The notes: generated from the letters alone by a model not told the origin. Numbered from the stretch's first letter, positions 1-12,248 are shown. The stretch is DNA of 64,000 bases from Nemertoderma westbladi (GCA_032718475.1 JAUCBJ010001790.1:1-64000), one strand, 5' to 3'. Numbers and translations are program-made.

Positions 1-592
1 CACTCATTCATGCAATACACTTGTACTGCCTAATTCAGCTACCGCCACCGGTCCGGTCCGCCACCACAAAATTTGGCCAAAAATGAAAGTAATGAGATGG
101 ATTAGCTTGTTAGGAATAATTGTTATTTCAACAATTATTAGGTGTCCCTTAGGTGGTAACAGTGACTTTGAACTTAATTTCGCGAATAATTAATTTCGTT
201 TCTCACCATTTACTTGCTAATCAGCTACCGCCGGCAATTTGAATTACTAAATCCGGAAAAGATCCCAGAAAGATTATGATTATTGTTGCCCTTAATGTGG
301 CGTGTTATTGCCTTTAGGGTGATAAGGTTTAGGACAATTTCATCGTTACGGACACACAATCATACGCGGTTTTCGAAATCAATTGGCATATTTAATTAAT
401 AACTTTTACAATATAAAAGGTACATCTTTACTTTCTTTGACTTATAAAAAAGAGTTGTATCTCATTAGATTCATAGGATATTGTAAATATACAGTAGTAC
501 CCGTTACGGACTCACATGCAAATGGACAAAGAAAAATTACCCAATTTTATTTTGACAAATTCTCTTGAAATGTTTAACGCCATACGTTACAA
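1..592. other. Non-coding flank, nothing recognised
   Basis: AT-rich sequence with no domain-like open frame. The only open frame of any length here (383-568) has no recognisable motif and is probably chance. Confidence 0.5.
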
Positions 593-2297
593 CTTTCACA
601 GACTGTAATGCATTTACTATTCGACCCTTCTCCAGTAATCACCGCCTTATTGTGGCCAAGGTAAGACTTAGTCTGCGTGCTAGCAGAACAACGAAATCTG
701 CCTTGCCGCGGCATGACTGGTCCTCTCTGTTGCAACAGCCAAGTGTGAGATACAGTTTCACACTACAGCTGAGCAACAGGTATGAGGTTCTTGCCTCTGA
801 GGCGGCAGATCACTGTGAGAGCTATACTGCCTTCACAGAAGCAGTTAAGTTAGCAGCTGCAGAAACAGTTCCTGTATACCCTCGAAACAGGAAAAGGGCC
901 CCCTGGACTGACAGCAAAATTCAGAAGTGCCGAAATAACCTCTATAGGGCACAGAAAGAGTCCCGACTCAAACAGACTACAGTGGCCAAGAATGCAGTTA
1001 AGGCTGCATGTAGGTCCCTGAACAGGCAGTACTCTGTTAATCTACAGGAGCTAATAAACCAACAGGTTGATGCCATCAATGATGCTGACGACAGCAGGCA
1101 ATCATCCCAGGCATGGGAATCTACTTGCTTACTGGTCGGAAAAGCCAACCAACCACCAAACCAAGGTTACGGCTGAAGAATCACCAGCTGATCGCCTCAA
1201 TGGTTGGAAGGCCCACTTTGAAAAGCTCCTCAATAACGACAGGGTATTGCCTGATAACTTTATAGAAGTAAAAGTGTCTGAGTCTGTACTCCTAGATATT
1301 CCCATTGGCGATATCTCCTTTGCAGAAGGGAAGGCTGCTGCAAAGAGCATTAAGACCAATCGTGCCAGTGGAGTAGATATGGTTTTCCCCCTGGGGTCTT
1401 TAAAATACCTGAGTATTTAAAGCTCATCTATCCCATCATAGTAGACAAGACATGTACCGAACAACAAGAGTCCCACAAGAAATGAAAACAAATAAGTTGG
1501 TGCCAGTTCCCAAGAAGGGCAACCTAACACTCTATGGTTCTTTTCGGGGAATCTCATTGATCTCGATTGCTGCAAAGCTATACAATAGAATTCTATTAAA
1601 TCGCATCAGGGTTCCCATTGATAGACTGCTCCGTGGAAATCAGAATGGGTTCCGTAAAGGTCGTGGGACCATGGAGCCCATTTTGGCACTTAGAAGGATA
1701 ATTGAAGAGTTGTCAAAAAAGAAAGACAGACACCTGGCTGTTCACCAAGGCCTTTGATTCAGTCTCTCGCTCACGTATGTTCGGCATACTTTCATTATAT
1801 GAGATTCCTGATGAAATTATTGCAGCAATCAGATCAGTATACGATGGTTCGACAACATTTGTGTCTACTGTTGACGGTGACACATAAATATTTGAAGTTT
1901 TATGGGGCGTCCTCCAGGGAGACACACTTGCACCATTCTTGTTCATAATTGTGGTTGACTATGTTCTACGCATGTCCTAAGATCATCATAATGATGATGG
2001 GGTGATGACAACTCCACCTACTAGCTCCAGAAGTCGAGGAAATCCTGCCAAGTACCTAACTGATCTAGACTTTGCTGATGACTTAGGAGTACTCTCAGAA
2101 TCACTAGAGGGAACCCAACGGCTCCTCAGCTCATTAGAATATGCTGCTTCTAGTGTTGGTCTTTTTATTAACTCCAGAAAGACCAAAATTTTGACAGTTA
2201 ACTTTGAAAGTCCTCAGCAAGTCTCTGATCGGATGAGCATAAGCTCAAAGGATGGTATGCTTGAGCATGTGGACGACTTCTGTTACCTGGGATCCTA
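593..2297 (+). pseudogene. RTE-type LINE fragment (endonuclease end plus RT), decayed
   Basis: The conceptual product begins at the end of the AP-endonuclease domain (a SNHRL motif in place of SDHRL) and runs through the linker into reverse transcriptase. RT landmarks include RGISLISIAAKLYNR, NGFRKGRGT, KAFDSVSRSRM, VLQGDTLAPFLF and DLDFADDLGVLSE. The open frame is broken near 1,130, 1,370, 1,450, 1,740, 1,887 and 1,978 by small indels and stops, and the catalytic-Asp stretch before KAFDS is partly deleted. Colinear with the better copy at 60,785-63,590, it starts abruptly at both ends: the 5' part of the endonuclease and the 3' end after the GS of CYLGS are missing. It is non-functional. Assignment to RTE rests on the RT motif style and on the (GTA)n tail of sister copies; the family name is inference. 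Confidence 0.85.
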
Positions 2298-3500
2298 ATT
2301 GCATTGTTTCAATAACATCGCTTGGCTATTAATTATATATGCTGACTGATATGATATATTTTAGATAGGAATAGTTGGTTTGTTTTGAATGTTATTTTGC
2401 GACATATTAATTAAAGTGCTAACCCGAAGACATTGCATTGTTAATAAATAATACATATTGCTTTATTTTATATGTTGGCTGATCTACATATAATGTGTGA
2501 TTGTTTTGAATATTTTGTGATAGAGTTTATAAAGTGCTAACTGGAAGCGAATGTAACATTGCCATTTAAAGGAGCAGGTTGCAGGAGGCGTGTTGGGGGA
2601 ACCAAAACAATAAACGAAAGTTAACACATATGTTACAAGATTATGCAGGTTAGCCTACTTATATTTAAAGGAGCAGGTTACAGAGGCGTGTTGGGGGAAC
2701 CAAAACAATAAACGAAAGTTAACACATGTTTACAAGATTATGCAGGCTACTTAATTGGGTCTTGGCTCTCTGTTTTATACTCACCAAAACTGTTTCTACC
2801 TGTAAATAAACGAAGCATTTCATCGGTTAACTCCTGAAATCAAAACACAACTGAAAAAATGTATGTTACATTCGAGCTCAGTAAATTGTAGATCGAATGT
2901 AACATAGTTCTGTAGTTCAGTAGTTATAGGACTGTAGGATCCAATGTAACATAATTGAGGCTATGTTCGATTCGTAAAAACTATGTTACATTCATCCTGA
3001 TTACAGGATTACGTTCAGACGTTCGGTCTTTCACCCCACTGTCTGATAGTCAGATAATGCAGTACCGGTAGTCAGGTACAGACTGACAGAGGTAGTGGCA
3101 TGCTGACTAATGCAGTTATGATACCACAAAGATGACAAGCATTATGGACTAAAAAACCAAATTGCGTAATTAAATTTCGTTATAGCTATTATATATTATA
3201 GCTATTATAGATCGTTATAGCCCGTTATAGATCGTTCTACCTTTTCACTTTTAGTACGTACCCAGCAGCACCGGTAAGTATAAAGAAAGGTGCAATGCAG
3301 TACAGAGTACAGCAGTACCGTACCTAGTGCAGTTGCAGTACTACTGTACTAGATATTTTTGCAAGTTGCAACATAACATATAATATCAGTATATATACCA
3401 GTCTGCCAGTATACACAGCAGTGTGCATTAGCCGATTAGCGTAGACATACACTAGCAGCCTGGAGCTCAGGCTACTGAAATATTTAGACGATTACCGTAC
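2298..3500. other. Intergenic, repeat-rich upstream flank of the PITP gene
   Basis: No coding potential was seen. The stretch holds two tandem copies of a transposon-end-like module (2,569-2,735) and several inverted copies of ATGTTACATTCG between 2,861 and 2,995, which could fold as a hairpin. TA-rich sequence around 3,365-3,405 could contain the PITP promoter, but no clear TATA box or initiator can be defended. Confidence 0.4.
2569..2735. repeat. Tandem pair of a MITE-end-like module
   Basis: Two ~98-bp copies begin AAAGGAGCAGGTT and contain AACCAAAACAATAAACG. The same two motifs, in the same order, occur at 40,013-40,060 and inverted at 40,388-40,440, where they form the ends of a small element. 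Here the left end appears tandemly duplicated with no recognisable right end. Confidence 0.6.
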
Positions 3501-3524
3501 CGGTACCTACCTAATTTGCAAAGA

Positions 3525-4337
3525 ATGCCTGTAACAAAGGAATACCGTATTGTTCTTCCGTTGAAAGTCGACGAATACAAAGTAGCCCAGTTATATTCAG
3601 TGGCGGAAGCGAGTAAAAACGAGACGGGTGGAGGGGAGGGCATCGAAGTAGTTAAAAACGAACCATTCGAAAACAAAGAATACGGTAGCGGACAGTACAC
3701 CTACAAAGTATACCACTTGGAATCAAAAGTACCGGGTTATATTCGCACCTTGGCTCCTAAAGGCGCGTTGAAAGTGCACGAAGAGGCCTGGAACGCCTAC
3801 CCTTACTGCAGGACTGTCATTACAAACCCAGAATACATGAAAACAGCTTTCCATCTAATCCTGGAGACTTGGCACAAACCCGACCGAGGCACCACTGAGA
3901 ATGTACACGAGAAATCCGCAGATATTTGGGGGAAAACGGCTGTAGTAAACATCGATATTGCGGATCGGTCGTTTATTCAAGCGAAGGATTATAAAACAGA
4001 GGAGGATCCCGTTCTATTTACCTCGGTTAAGACGGGCCGGGGTCCGCTGAATTACCCGACTTGGCGGGCCGATGTGGATCCCGTTATGTGTTGCTACAAG
4101 AACGTGGAAGTTCGGTTTAAATGGCTCGGGATCGGAGGTTACGTTGAAAATTTGATACATCGATTAGAGCAGCGGATATTCGCGCGATTTCATCGGCAGG
4201 TGTTCTGTTGGATGGACCAGTGGTTCGGTATGACCATGGATGATATCCGGGTGTTGGAGGATAAAACTAAGAACGATTTGGACCATATGCGAGCGTACGA
4301 TGGTAAGAGGGGGGCCAACGCCTCGGATATGAAGTGA
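3525..4337 (+). CDS. PITPN: Class I phosphatidylinositol transfer protein, intronless (probable retrogene)
   Basis: A 270-residue protein covering the whole PITP alpha/beta fold, the family's usual length. PITPs are cytosolic proteins that exchange phosphatidylinositol and phosphatidylcholine between membranes and support phosphoinositide signalling. Visible family blocks are [17 protein letters not shown] (residues 23-39), SKVP (67-70), [13 protein letters not shown] (89-101), ETWHKPD (114-120), DIADRS (144-149), KTGRGPL (169-175), FHRQVFCW (222-229) and TMDDIR (237-242). Residues matching known lipid-headgroup contacts, T59, K61, N90 and C95, are present. The membrane-docking Trp-Trp pair of vertebrate PITPs reads Trp-Leu (residues 200-201). 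I chose the ATG at 3,525 because the family sequence starts there. PITP genes normally have many introns; none is present here, yet the frame is fully open, which suggests an old retrocopy kept by selection or a very recent one. Expression is unknown. Confidence 0.9.
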   Translation: MPVTKEYRIVLPLKVDEYKVAQLYSVAEASKNETGGGEGIEVVKNEPFENKEYGSGQYTYKVYHLESKVPGYIRTLAPKGALKVHEEAWNAYPYCRTVITNPEYMKTAFHLILETWHKPDRGTTENVHEKSADIWGKTAVVNIDIADRSFIQAKDYKTEEDPVLFTSVKTGRGPLNYPTWRADVDPVMCCYKNVEVRFKWLGIGGYVENLIHRLEQRIFARFHRQVFCWMDQWFGMTMDDIRVLEDKTKNDLDHMRAYDGKRGANASDMK

Positions 4338-4348
4338 ATATGTTCCTA

Positions 4349-4388
4349 AATAAATCGATGTTTATTAAAGTAGATTATTATAAATAAA
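4349..4388 (+). promoter_or_regulatory. Candidate polyadenylation signals
   Basis: Two AATAAA hexamers (4,349-4,354 and 4,383-4,388) lie 12-50 nt after the PITP stop codon. Such motifs are common by chance in AT-rich DNA, but the position fits a short 3' UTR. Confidence 0.45.
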
Positions 4389-4389
4389 T

Positions 4390-5260
4390 CAGAGAAATGT
4401 TACAACCTCACGTTAACGATTTGTTTTTTTTTTCGTTTTTTTCGTAAATGATTATTTATTTAAGATATTTATTTGTTTATTATTGTATTTTATTGGTTTA
4501 TTACAAATATACTTGGTTATTTACTTTAGTATTTATGATTATAATAATAATTCTACCTTTATTATATTAGATTTTTGTGCTGAGTAATAATTAATACTTA
4601 CACTTACTGTATTAACTATATTGTTAACAAGATATAGATATATGGAGTCCTGAAGTTAAACGCAGTTTGTCTCAGTTTTAATTTTGGCTGCCATCAACGA
4701 ATTCATTGAGCCCCTGGTTGTATTAGGTGGATTATTAAGGCAGTTTTCAATATTAAGTAAATGTTTTCTTCAATTGAACTAATATTAATTGTGGTCCTGC
4801 AGTTTTCCTTGCAGTAGAATGTTACTATCCATATCTATAATGTAGAATAACTATATTAGTAGATTAGCGCACATAGGGGAAACTAAATATTTATTACAAA
4901 TTAAACGTACGAAACTTTTAGCAGATAATAAAATTAGCTCTTAGCCTTCCAGCCAGATATATAATAAACATTGCGGACTGTATTGCATTGCATTGCATTG
5001 TATTGTATATTTTTGCCGCACTGTGCGTTACATTGTGTAGGTGACCTGCACTAAATGTAAGTGCAATTCACTCTATGTATTATGCATTGCACTTAAACAA
5101 AATCTCCGGAACCTGTTTTGGCTGAAGTTTCGTCTCCTCTAAATACGTTTTGTTTTATTTTTATTTGTTTAGTATTTAATACGTTTATTACGGCACATGT
5201 TCCTACCCGTACGCACAGAGACTGACATCGCAGCAGTATTGGATAGATTTATAAATGTAA
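4390..5260. other. AT-rich intergenic DNA with a short pentanucleotide run
   Basis: No gene was seen. A short degenerate (GCATT)n run occurs at about 4,980-5,010. Confidence 0.5.
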
Positions 5261-5267
5261 TTAATTA

Positions 5268-5400
5268 ACTGTTTGCGCTCAGTTGGCTGAGCGCCGGGCC
5301 TGCAATCTATTGGTTGTAGGTTCGAGCCCCGCCACTGGTGTCGATAAAATGAGAACCAGTTGAATTACAGGCAGTAATGTAACAAGATGTACGCAGGTGC
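5268..5400 (+). mobile_element. tRNA-derived SINE
   Basis: The sequence contains a pol III A-box-like block (GCTCAGTTGGCTGAGCG, about 5,277-5,294) and a B box GGTTCGAGCCC (about 5,319-5,330) at the spacing found in tRNAs. The cloverleaf is not complete: the 3' acceptor half is replaced by unrelated sequence continuing to about 5,400. This is the layout of a tRNA-derived SINE head. I could not define a tail or target-site duplication. Confidence 0.65.
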
Positions 5401-7020
5401 TTCATAATTTATATGTTTAATTAATTATCCTTAGTAATTATTTATTACCTATATATATATGTATATGAAATATTCGTTAACAATATTTTGTGTTGTTACA
5501 CATGATTGTAATTGTGTGATTGTAAATGTGTAATTGTGTGTTTAGCCAACAAAATGATTTTGACTTAATTTTACTTTTAATGATATTAATTCATTGTTTA
5601 GATATTTTAATTTTCCGAATATCACGTAGTGGCCGGTGAACTCGACCAATATAATGAAATATGTAACATTAATTAATAACTAACTGTAAACATATTTGTT
5701 TTAAAGTAAATAAAGGAATTACTGGAAGCTAATAATAATTCATGCTGAAAATTTTAATATTAATTACAGCTAATAGCAATATGGAGCGGTGTGAGCCATC
5801 TTTAGTAAGATTGTGCAAAAATATTAGGTATCCTGTATCCTGCAGTATACAGTATCCTATATACTTTCCAGAATTCTATATTTATCGTATATGTAGTAGC
5901 TGGAATTTGTATTAGTTATTATGTACGTATAAATTGCGGACAGACTCAATTTTTTACATTACATTACTCCATTAATTAATCCAACAGTTAATTAGTTGAT
6001 CAATGAAATTTAATTAAGTTTTGTTGAACAAGAGTTTTAAAAATTTCCACTCGTTTCGACACCGGGTACCATATTTATTCAGTTGGATAGGGTGTAAAAA
6101 TATACAGAAATACCATAACTAACGTATTGTTCTACTTCATATTACATTGTCGATCACCACCACCACCCGCCTACACCCCCCCCCCCCCCCCCCCCCCCCG
6201 CAGCTCAAATACCCCATGGCATCGACTCTTTGTCTAATACACTCTTTATTAAATCCTGCCTGGGTACGCCACGCGGCTGCTGTTCCGAAAGTTGTTAGAG
6301 TCATTAGAAACTCGGACTTGTTCAATAATCCCTTTAAGGTTTTACACAAAATAATAAACTGCTCGTCATAACTTTACCGCGTTAGGATATTACCTTTACT
6401 TATTAAGTTAGAATATTAACTTTACTGTCTGGTGTTCGTAAATACACTTATTCTTATAATGCTTACACTTTTGCTTTTATGCCCATTGCTGCAGGAATTA
6501 TTAAATGCTTCGTAAGAAACTCATAATAATAAGTTACTTTATGCAATGATTACTACAAGTCATCATTTCCATGGTTACATGTATTAATATAAATAATTAT
6601 TTATTTTATATTAGATAGAGTAATTTATCGCATTTTTCTAATAATCTAACACAATAATGCTTTTTAAAATGATAAATAATTAGATATATTTATTATTTAG
6701 AATTAACAAGTTTCAATATTATAGAATTAGCTATTGTAATGATTATACGAGTCATGGGATATTGTGCTGCTTAGCTATTAAATTCTAGTTACAGTTCAGT
6801 ATAATGCGAATGTGCAATTTGCAAATTATAGTTAATGGTAATGTTATTTGATTGGATATTAGTAATTAAGTAGACTAACATAGTTTACTTGTCTTTGGGT
6901 TGTATTATTAATTAATATTAACAAGAGATGAGTTTAACTGGTTTTTTTTTATATGATCTTCCTGTATAAATTGAAGGGTGGTCAATTCCAACATTATATA
7001 TTACACACAGGTTCGCACGA
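5401..7020. other. AT-rich intergenic DNA
   Basis: No coding region was recognised. It includes the poly-C tract at 6,176-6,199. Open frames that span this tract (6,137-6,371) are artefacts of the homopolymer. Confidence 0.5.
6176..6199. repeat. Poly-C tract, 24 nt
   Basis: An uninterrupted C run on the + strand. It is one of five long C tracts in the window (also 7,409; 9,719; 19,126; 40,153), all C on the + strand. Confidence 0.95.
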
Positions 7021-7408
7021 ATTTGTGGCGAGCCACGAAAGTAAGCGAACTTAGTGTACGGGTACCAATATCTCAACCTCGTGTCTGTCTTCATGTCTAA
7101 TCTTTGAATGGTTATTTCTCAGGAACTTTCCCTTTCTTGAACTTAATCTTTGTAGGAATAATGTACAGTATGAAAAAGTTTAGAAAGTTTACATACAGAC
7201 AAACTTATTCAGTTTGCCTGTCGGGAGTGTCGGCCGCTAGGGGGCTACATGTCTATACATTAAATGGCATCCCATTCCTTTGCTTTATAATCCGTTCCGC
7301 TGAAAGCGTATTTGTACTAGACGACCGGTTGTGTCTTTCAAAGGAGGCTAAAGCTTCTGCACTTCTTCAGTCTACCGCTAGAGGCCAAAATGTCTGAAAG
7401 TGTAAACT

Positions 7409-7426
7409 CCCCCCCCCCCCCCCCCC
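7409..7426. repeat. Poly-C tract, 18 nt
   Basis: An uninterrupted C run inside a satellite unit. Confidence 0.95.
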
Positions 7427-8043
7427 ATCTCAGTGATTTTAATCCGTTTAAGCTGAATCTTGACATATATACTAAACATAAACTGCTTATTTGAGAGGAA
7501 GGTGATCGGTCTACAATTCTTCAGTCTGCCGCTAGATGGTTAAAAACTTTCCCCCGTCTCCTAGATTTTAATTCGTTTTTTAAGATGAAACTTGGCATAT
7601 ACGTAAGACCACACGAAGTGGGGCCTTCGCGCAGCACGTGAAATGAGTTAATGCTAAGTATCAACTCGAAAGGATTATAAAAACATAGGAGAAGATTTTC
7701 CCGGAAAACGTTAACCCTCTAGCGGGAGACTGGGTAACTGAAGAAGGAAGGATTAGTTTCCCTACAAAGCCACAGCCTATGGTCTATTACATATCTACCA
7801 AGTTTCCGATTGACGGATCATAAATAACGAAATGTTGGAAGGTTTTCACTTTCATACATTTAGCCCTCTAGCGGCATATTAGAGAACTACGGATCGATCA
7901 CCTTCCTCACAAAGACGAGGCATGTGGTCTAGTACATACCGGTACTGTATATTCCAAAATTCAGCTTAAATAGATTAAGATCAAGGAATTCGCAAAGGTT
8001 ATCACTTTCCTACATTTCGCCCTCTAGCGGCAGACTCGAAAAC

Positions 8044-8625
8044 TCCGGACCGATTACTGTCCACACAAAGACTTAGGATGTCTTCTAGTACATATATGAC
8101 AAGTTTCAGCGTAATCAGATCATAAACAACTAAATGGAAGAATAATTTCACATTCGGGACATTTCGCCCTCTAGCGGCAGACTGGAGAACTGCAGACAGA
8201 TTAGCCTCCTTTGAAATTTACAGCTAATGGTCTAGTACATACTTCCCAAGTTTCAGCTTAAACGGATTAAAAGCAAAGAAATGGGTGGCCATTTAATGTT
8301 TAGACATGTGGCCCTCTAGCGGGAGACTGGAAAACTTCGGACCGATTACAATCCACACAAAGACTCAGGATGTCATCTAGTACATATATGACAAGTTTCA
8401 GCGTAATCAGATCATAAACAACTAAATGGAAGAATAATTTCACATTCGGGACATTTCGCCCTCTAGCGGCAGACTGGAGAACTGCAGACAGATTAGCCTC
8501 CTTTGAAATTTACAGCTAATGGTCTAGTACATACTTCCCAAGTTTCAGCTTAAACGGATTAAAAGCAAAGAAATGGGTGGCCATTTAATGTTTAGACATG
8601 TGGCCCTCTAGCGGGAGACCATTGC
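8044..8625. repeat. Higher-order satellite repeat, period ~292 bp (two ~146-bp subunits)
   Basis: The block from about 8,083 to 8,330 recurs nearly unchanged from about 8,375 to 8,620, an offset of 292 bp. Each block holds two diverged ~146-bp subunits, each with one CCCTCTAGCGG core. Similarity between blocks is much higher than between subunits, the signature of dimeric higher-order amplification. Confidence 0.8.
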
Positions 8626-8739
8626 ACTGATGGTGTCTGAAAGTCTCTCAAAAATCTCAACTTTTGCTTATATTGATACCTACAAATTTTCAACTTGGCA
8701 GCTTTAAATCCGACAAAGTTATTAGCATGTCAAAATCGT

Positions 8740-8808
8740 AACGACGACGACAACGACGACGACGACAACGACGACGACGACAACGACGACGACGACGACG
8801 ACGACAAC
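8740..8808. repeat. (CGA)n microsatellite with CAA interruptions
   Basis: CGA/ACG triplets interrupted by CAA. The arginine-rich open frame on the minus strand here is an artefact of the repeat. Confidence 0.95.
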
Positions 8809-9054
8809 TATTTGCATAAATTGACCCACCCCCTAACAGTGTCAATTCGCTAAGGCTCCGCCAACTTCGTGGCTCGCCCCACATGCTACGTCTTTGTGAA
8901 GAAGGCAATCGGTCTGCAATTATCCAGTCTGCCGGTTGTGTGTGAAATATCTGCGGTCTGCAATTCTCCATTCTCAGCCAGGGGACGAAGTATCTGAAAG
9001 TTAAATCCTTCAAACATTTCTTGGATTTTAATTCGTTTAAACTGAAAACTAGCA

Positions 9055-9303
9055 AACACTGTCTGTACTAGAATCCTGGCATACACTGTCTGTACTAGAA
9101 ACCTAGCATATACACTGTCTGTTCTGGACTAGAAACCTAGTATACACTGTCTGTTTTGTACTAGAAACCTAGTATACACTGTCTGTACTAGAAACCTAGC
9201 ATACATTCTGTACTAGAAACCTAGCATGCACTGTCTGTACTAGAAACCTAGTATACACTGTCTGTACTAGAAACCTAGCATACATTGTCTGTACTAGAAA
9301 CCT
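9055..9303. repeat. ~28-bp minisatellite
   Basis: About eight or nine copies of a unit containing CTGTCTGTACTAGAAACCTA with small indels. It lies directly after a + oriented satellite fragment (8,885-9,055) and directly before the CCCGGG terminus at 9,304. Confidence 0.9.
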
Positions 9304-9718
9304 CCCGGGTTGAGATTCTTAGTATATTTCCTAAGTTCTAAACAAGTCTGCTTAGAAAGGCTTAGAACGCTTAGCAACGCTGGTGCAAAGGGTGAGTAAA
9401 GTACTTAACAAATTTTCCAATTTCATAAAAATGACATTGCAAGTTTATAATGTTTAGTAAGTTGTTGCTATGTGACTGACAAGTATTACAGGATATATAA
9501 ACGTGCTTTATATGTAACCGATGATATATGCAAGCACTTTGCAAGTGTAATGAACTAATAACATGCGCATTACAAATCTAGCATGTATCTGTAACCTATA
9601 TATTCCCGGCACTAGTTTTCGAACCTGCGTCGCAAATTTTTTTAAGTAATAATTATTTTTGAAAAATAAATGTTGTGGGAAGAGTGGCGGTTAGCTTTCG
9701 AATGAAAGTAAATGATGA

Positions 9719-9740
9719 CCCCCCCCCCCCCCCCCCCCCC
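9719..9740. repeat. Poly-C tract, 22 nt
   Basis: An uninterrupted C run. Confidence 0.95.
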
Positions 9741-11012
9741 TCTGAGATAAGAGAAACAACAATGGAACATCATCATTGTGAGTGATGTATGCACATGTGT
9801 TTGGTTTGATACTCTTTGTTGCAACCCCCCTCCCCCATGACATATGTAAACAAATTAATACAGAGACTCAATGTTTTTAATATAAACAACATATAAACAA
9901 ACATATTATTACTGTACGTTACATACACATCAGATCTAAACGCGTAAATACTGTAGGTCTACACTAAAACACAGTTACGTCGGAAAAATTTATCCAAAAA
10001 GTTCAAAAATGGTATTCCTCATTTCTGTTTATACAATAAAACTATTTAATTCAAATTTGTAATCTTATCAAGCGCTACAGTAGATTACGATTTGAGCACG
10101 AAATAAAATAGAAAATTTATCACCTGTCATATAAAGTTACCAATAACATCATCATATTATATTATAACTATATGGATTGCAGCAATTGTATTTTGAACAT
10201 TAGGGTTAACTTTTCCCAACGAAAATAGTGGTTCAATGAATAAATTAAAATTAGAAATACATACACAGAAACATTAAAAATGATTTTAGACATGTTCAAA
10301 ATCATTAATACAAGGAATTCCAAATAATGAAGTGCTACGGCTACCATTCATAGTACTGGTTTTGTAGATATAGATATAAGGTTATTATTGAGATTAGATG
10401 CAGGATAACTAGCGGTTCATTGTGGTTGTCCAGTTGAATTTTAGGGCATTTTTTTTTACAATTTCGTTACCGGTACTACCCGGTGTCTGTGAGAAAAGAC
10501 GGTTTCCTTGGGAAAATGTCTGGAAAACACAGAATAAAAAATCAGGGAAAATATTTTTAAAGTAGGCCTACTTTTATTATCTTCATTTTGTTATTTTTTA
10601 TTGGGAGCTGCCGCCCCCAGACCCCCGTTTAGTACAATGAAACGGCTTTACCAATAATATAATATAAAGCAAAATTACAATTAATATTATACTGTGAGAG
10701 TTTTACAAGAACCTACAGTAACTATAATGCCAAATAGATAACACAGATACAAATAAGAGAAAGCACAACACATTATTACATAGTTTACAGATTCAGTTTA
10801 CAGCGTCAGACGAGTGGAGTGATCGGCAATCCAGCTCCATCCTCCGTACCCAGACCACTGTGCCACTTTAGCCTCGACTCCCTGATGCAATGAGAAGCCC
10901 CTCGAACTATGGCGAACTGCACACGGCGGCGAACCCACTCCATGACGGTGCTATAAGGTCTGTCCCAGTTGTGGTGTAACCTATCAGCGAAGATACTCGG
11001 GAGCTTGTTGGC

Positions 11013-11207
11013 ATGCGGTGCCAGAACTCCATTCTACGGAGAGACAAGAGACTACGAAGGGTGCAAAAGTCCGCTCTCCTCTGTCTCGCTGGTTCCACAT
11101 ATAGTGCGGTTTTAGCGTCCTCCACAGATTCTAGGACCCTCATCGGGCGGCGTCCCGCATATGGCTCGGCGTCAAGGTTTACGACCCTGATATCTAACAA
11201 CGCCTGA
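11013..11207 (+). pseudogene. Possible LINE RT C-terminal relic
   Basis: The frame reads LRRVQKSALLCLAG, followed by a region resembling the C-terminal part of R1/Jockey-type LINE polymerases, where an L.RVQR.ALL..G block is usual. No catalytic motif is present and the upstream frame is closed. It is weakly supported. Confidence 0.35.
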
Positions 11208-12248
11208 GTCTGCCGGTTGAATGCCCCCCGAACTCATACATCACACCAAGTCCTGCCTCTCCACTTAATCCAGGCTGGTCTCTGACTATGGGTTCCGACT
11301 GTCACGTTTCGTGGTCCAAATGCTAGAGAGGCCAGATCCCCAACAACATCACGGAGTTCAATATATGTCTTTGGATTATGAGGACTTTTTTAAATTCCAA
11401 TTCTTCCAAAGTCAATTGTTATTAATCAAATTTCACTAACATTCAAATAATTTGAATTTTAATTGTATCAATTAGGCATTAATTCATTTAAATTGTCAAT
11501 TAGCAACAATCGGACAATTAGGCAAACCATAAATATTTCATTAACGATATAGACAGTACAAACAAAACAAATAAACAATAAACAAAACAAGTATACAACA
11601 GGCACTAAACAATTAAAGATTACAAAACTCTATAAAGAATAACAAAATTAAAGAGTACAAAATACAATAAACAATTGAATTGAAGTAAACAAACAGCAAT
11701 AAAGCTACCAGTATAAATTAAAGTAACAAAACCTTATACACTATTTATTTATTAAAGTAAGCAAAACTCATTAAGCAATTAAACGTAAAAAGAAAACTCA
11801 ATAAACGCAACTCTGCAGTAGGCCTACTGACCACAAAATGACTGAATGAGTCATTTATTGGCGGTGGATCATGTGACTGATTTTTAATTGCAATGCGTGT
11901 CAAGCACCACTAAAGTTCTTATTAAATTTTTGTCAAGTTATAAAGTCAACGAAAGTATGTTCTAGGGATACAAAATTTGTTAAAAATTTGCTAAGTGCAT
12001 TGCATGATTATAAAGTCATCGAAATTATATTCTAGGTATACAAAATTTGTTAAGAATTTGGTAAGTGCATTACATGATAAGTGCCCACCCAAATATTTCT
12101 TAAAATCTATACTGTACTTGGCAAGTATTTTTTAATTCCTTAACAAATAATGCAAAATGTGGTAATTGTAGAAATTTAGTAAAATTATCATGCCAGTACC
12201 TTGCCATTAGGTAGTACTTTACTAATATGATAAGATTCTCAACCCGGG

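Larger units (their letters stand above)
7024..8883. mobile_element. Putative TIR-bounded element carrying satellite units in both orientations
   Basis: The ends carry inverted copies of TGTGG(GG)CGAGCCACGAA (7,024-7,039 and 8,866-8,883), and a third copy of this end lies alone at about 19,818-19,837. The interior is made of degenerate ~146-bp units recognised by CCCTCTAGCGGCAGAC or its complement. They run in one orientation at about 7,200-7,620 and in the other at 7,640-8,640. No transposase frame is present, so any element would be non-autonomous. I found no convincing target-site duplication, so the element boundaries are inference. Confidence 0.5.
9304..12248. mobile_element. Possible 2.9-kb TIR-bounded element
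   Basis: CCCGGGTTGAGATTCTTA at 9,304-9,321 is matched, inverted, with one mismatch by the sequence ending at 12,248. The right terminus abuts base 12,249, the first base of the 6.36-kb duplicated segment. The interior is AT-rich and carries no transposase; an A-rich stretch lies at 11,560-11,830 and a ~70-bp tandem duplication at about 11,939-12,076. No target-site duplication is visible, so this is a hypothesis. Confidence 0.4.

Noticed and set aside
5268-5345. Functional tRNA gene
   Set aside because: A- and B-box-like sequences are present, but the acceptor stem and 3' half do not pair as a tRNA; a SINE head fits better.
8690-9086. Arginine-rich minus-strand protein
   Set aside because: Created by the (CGA)n microsatellite.
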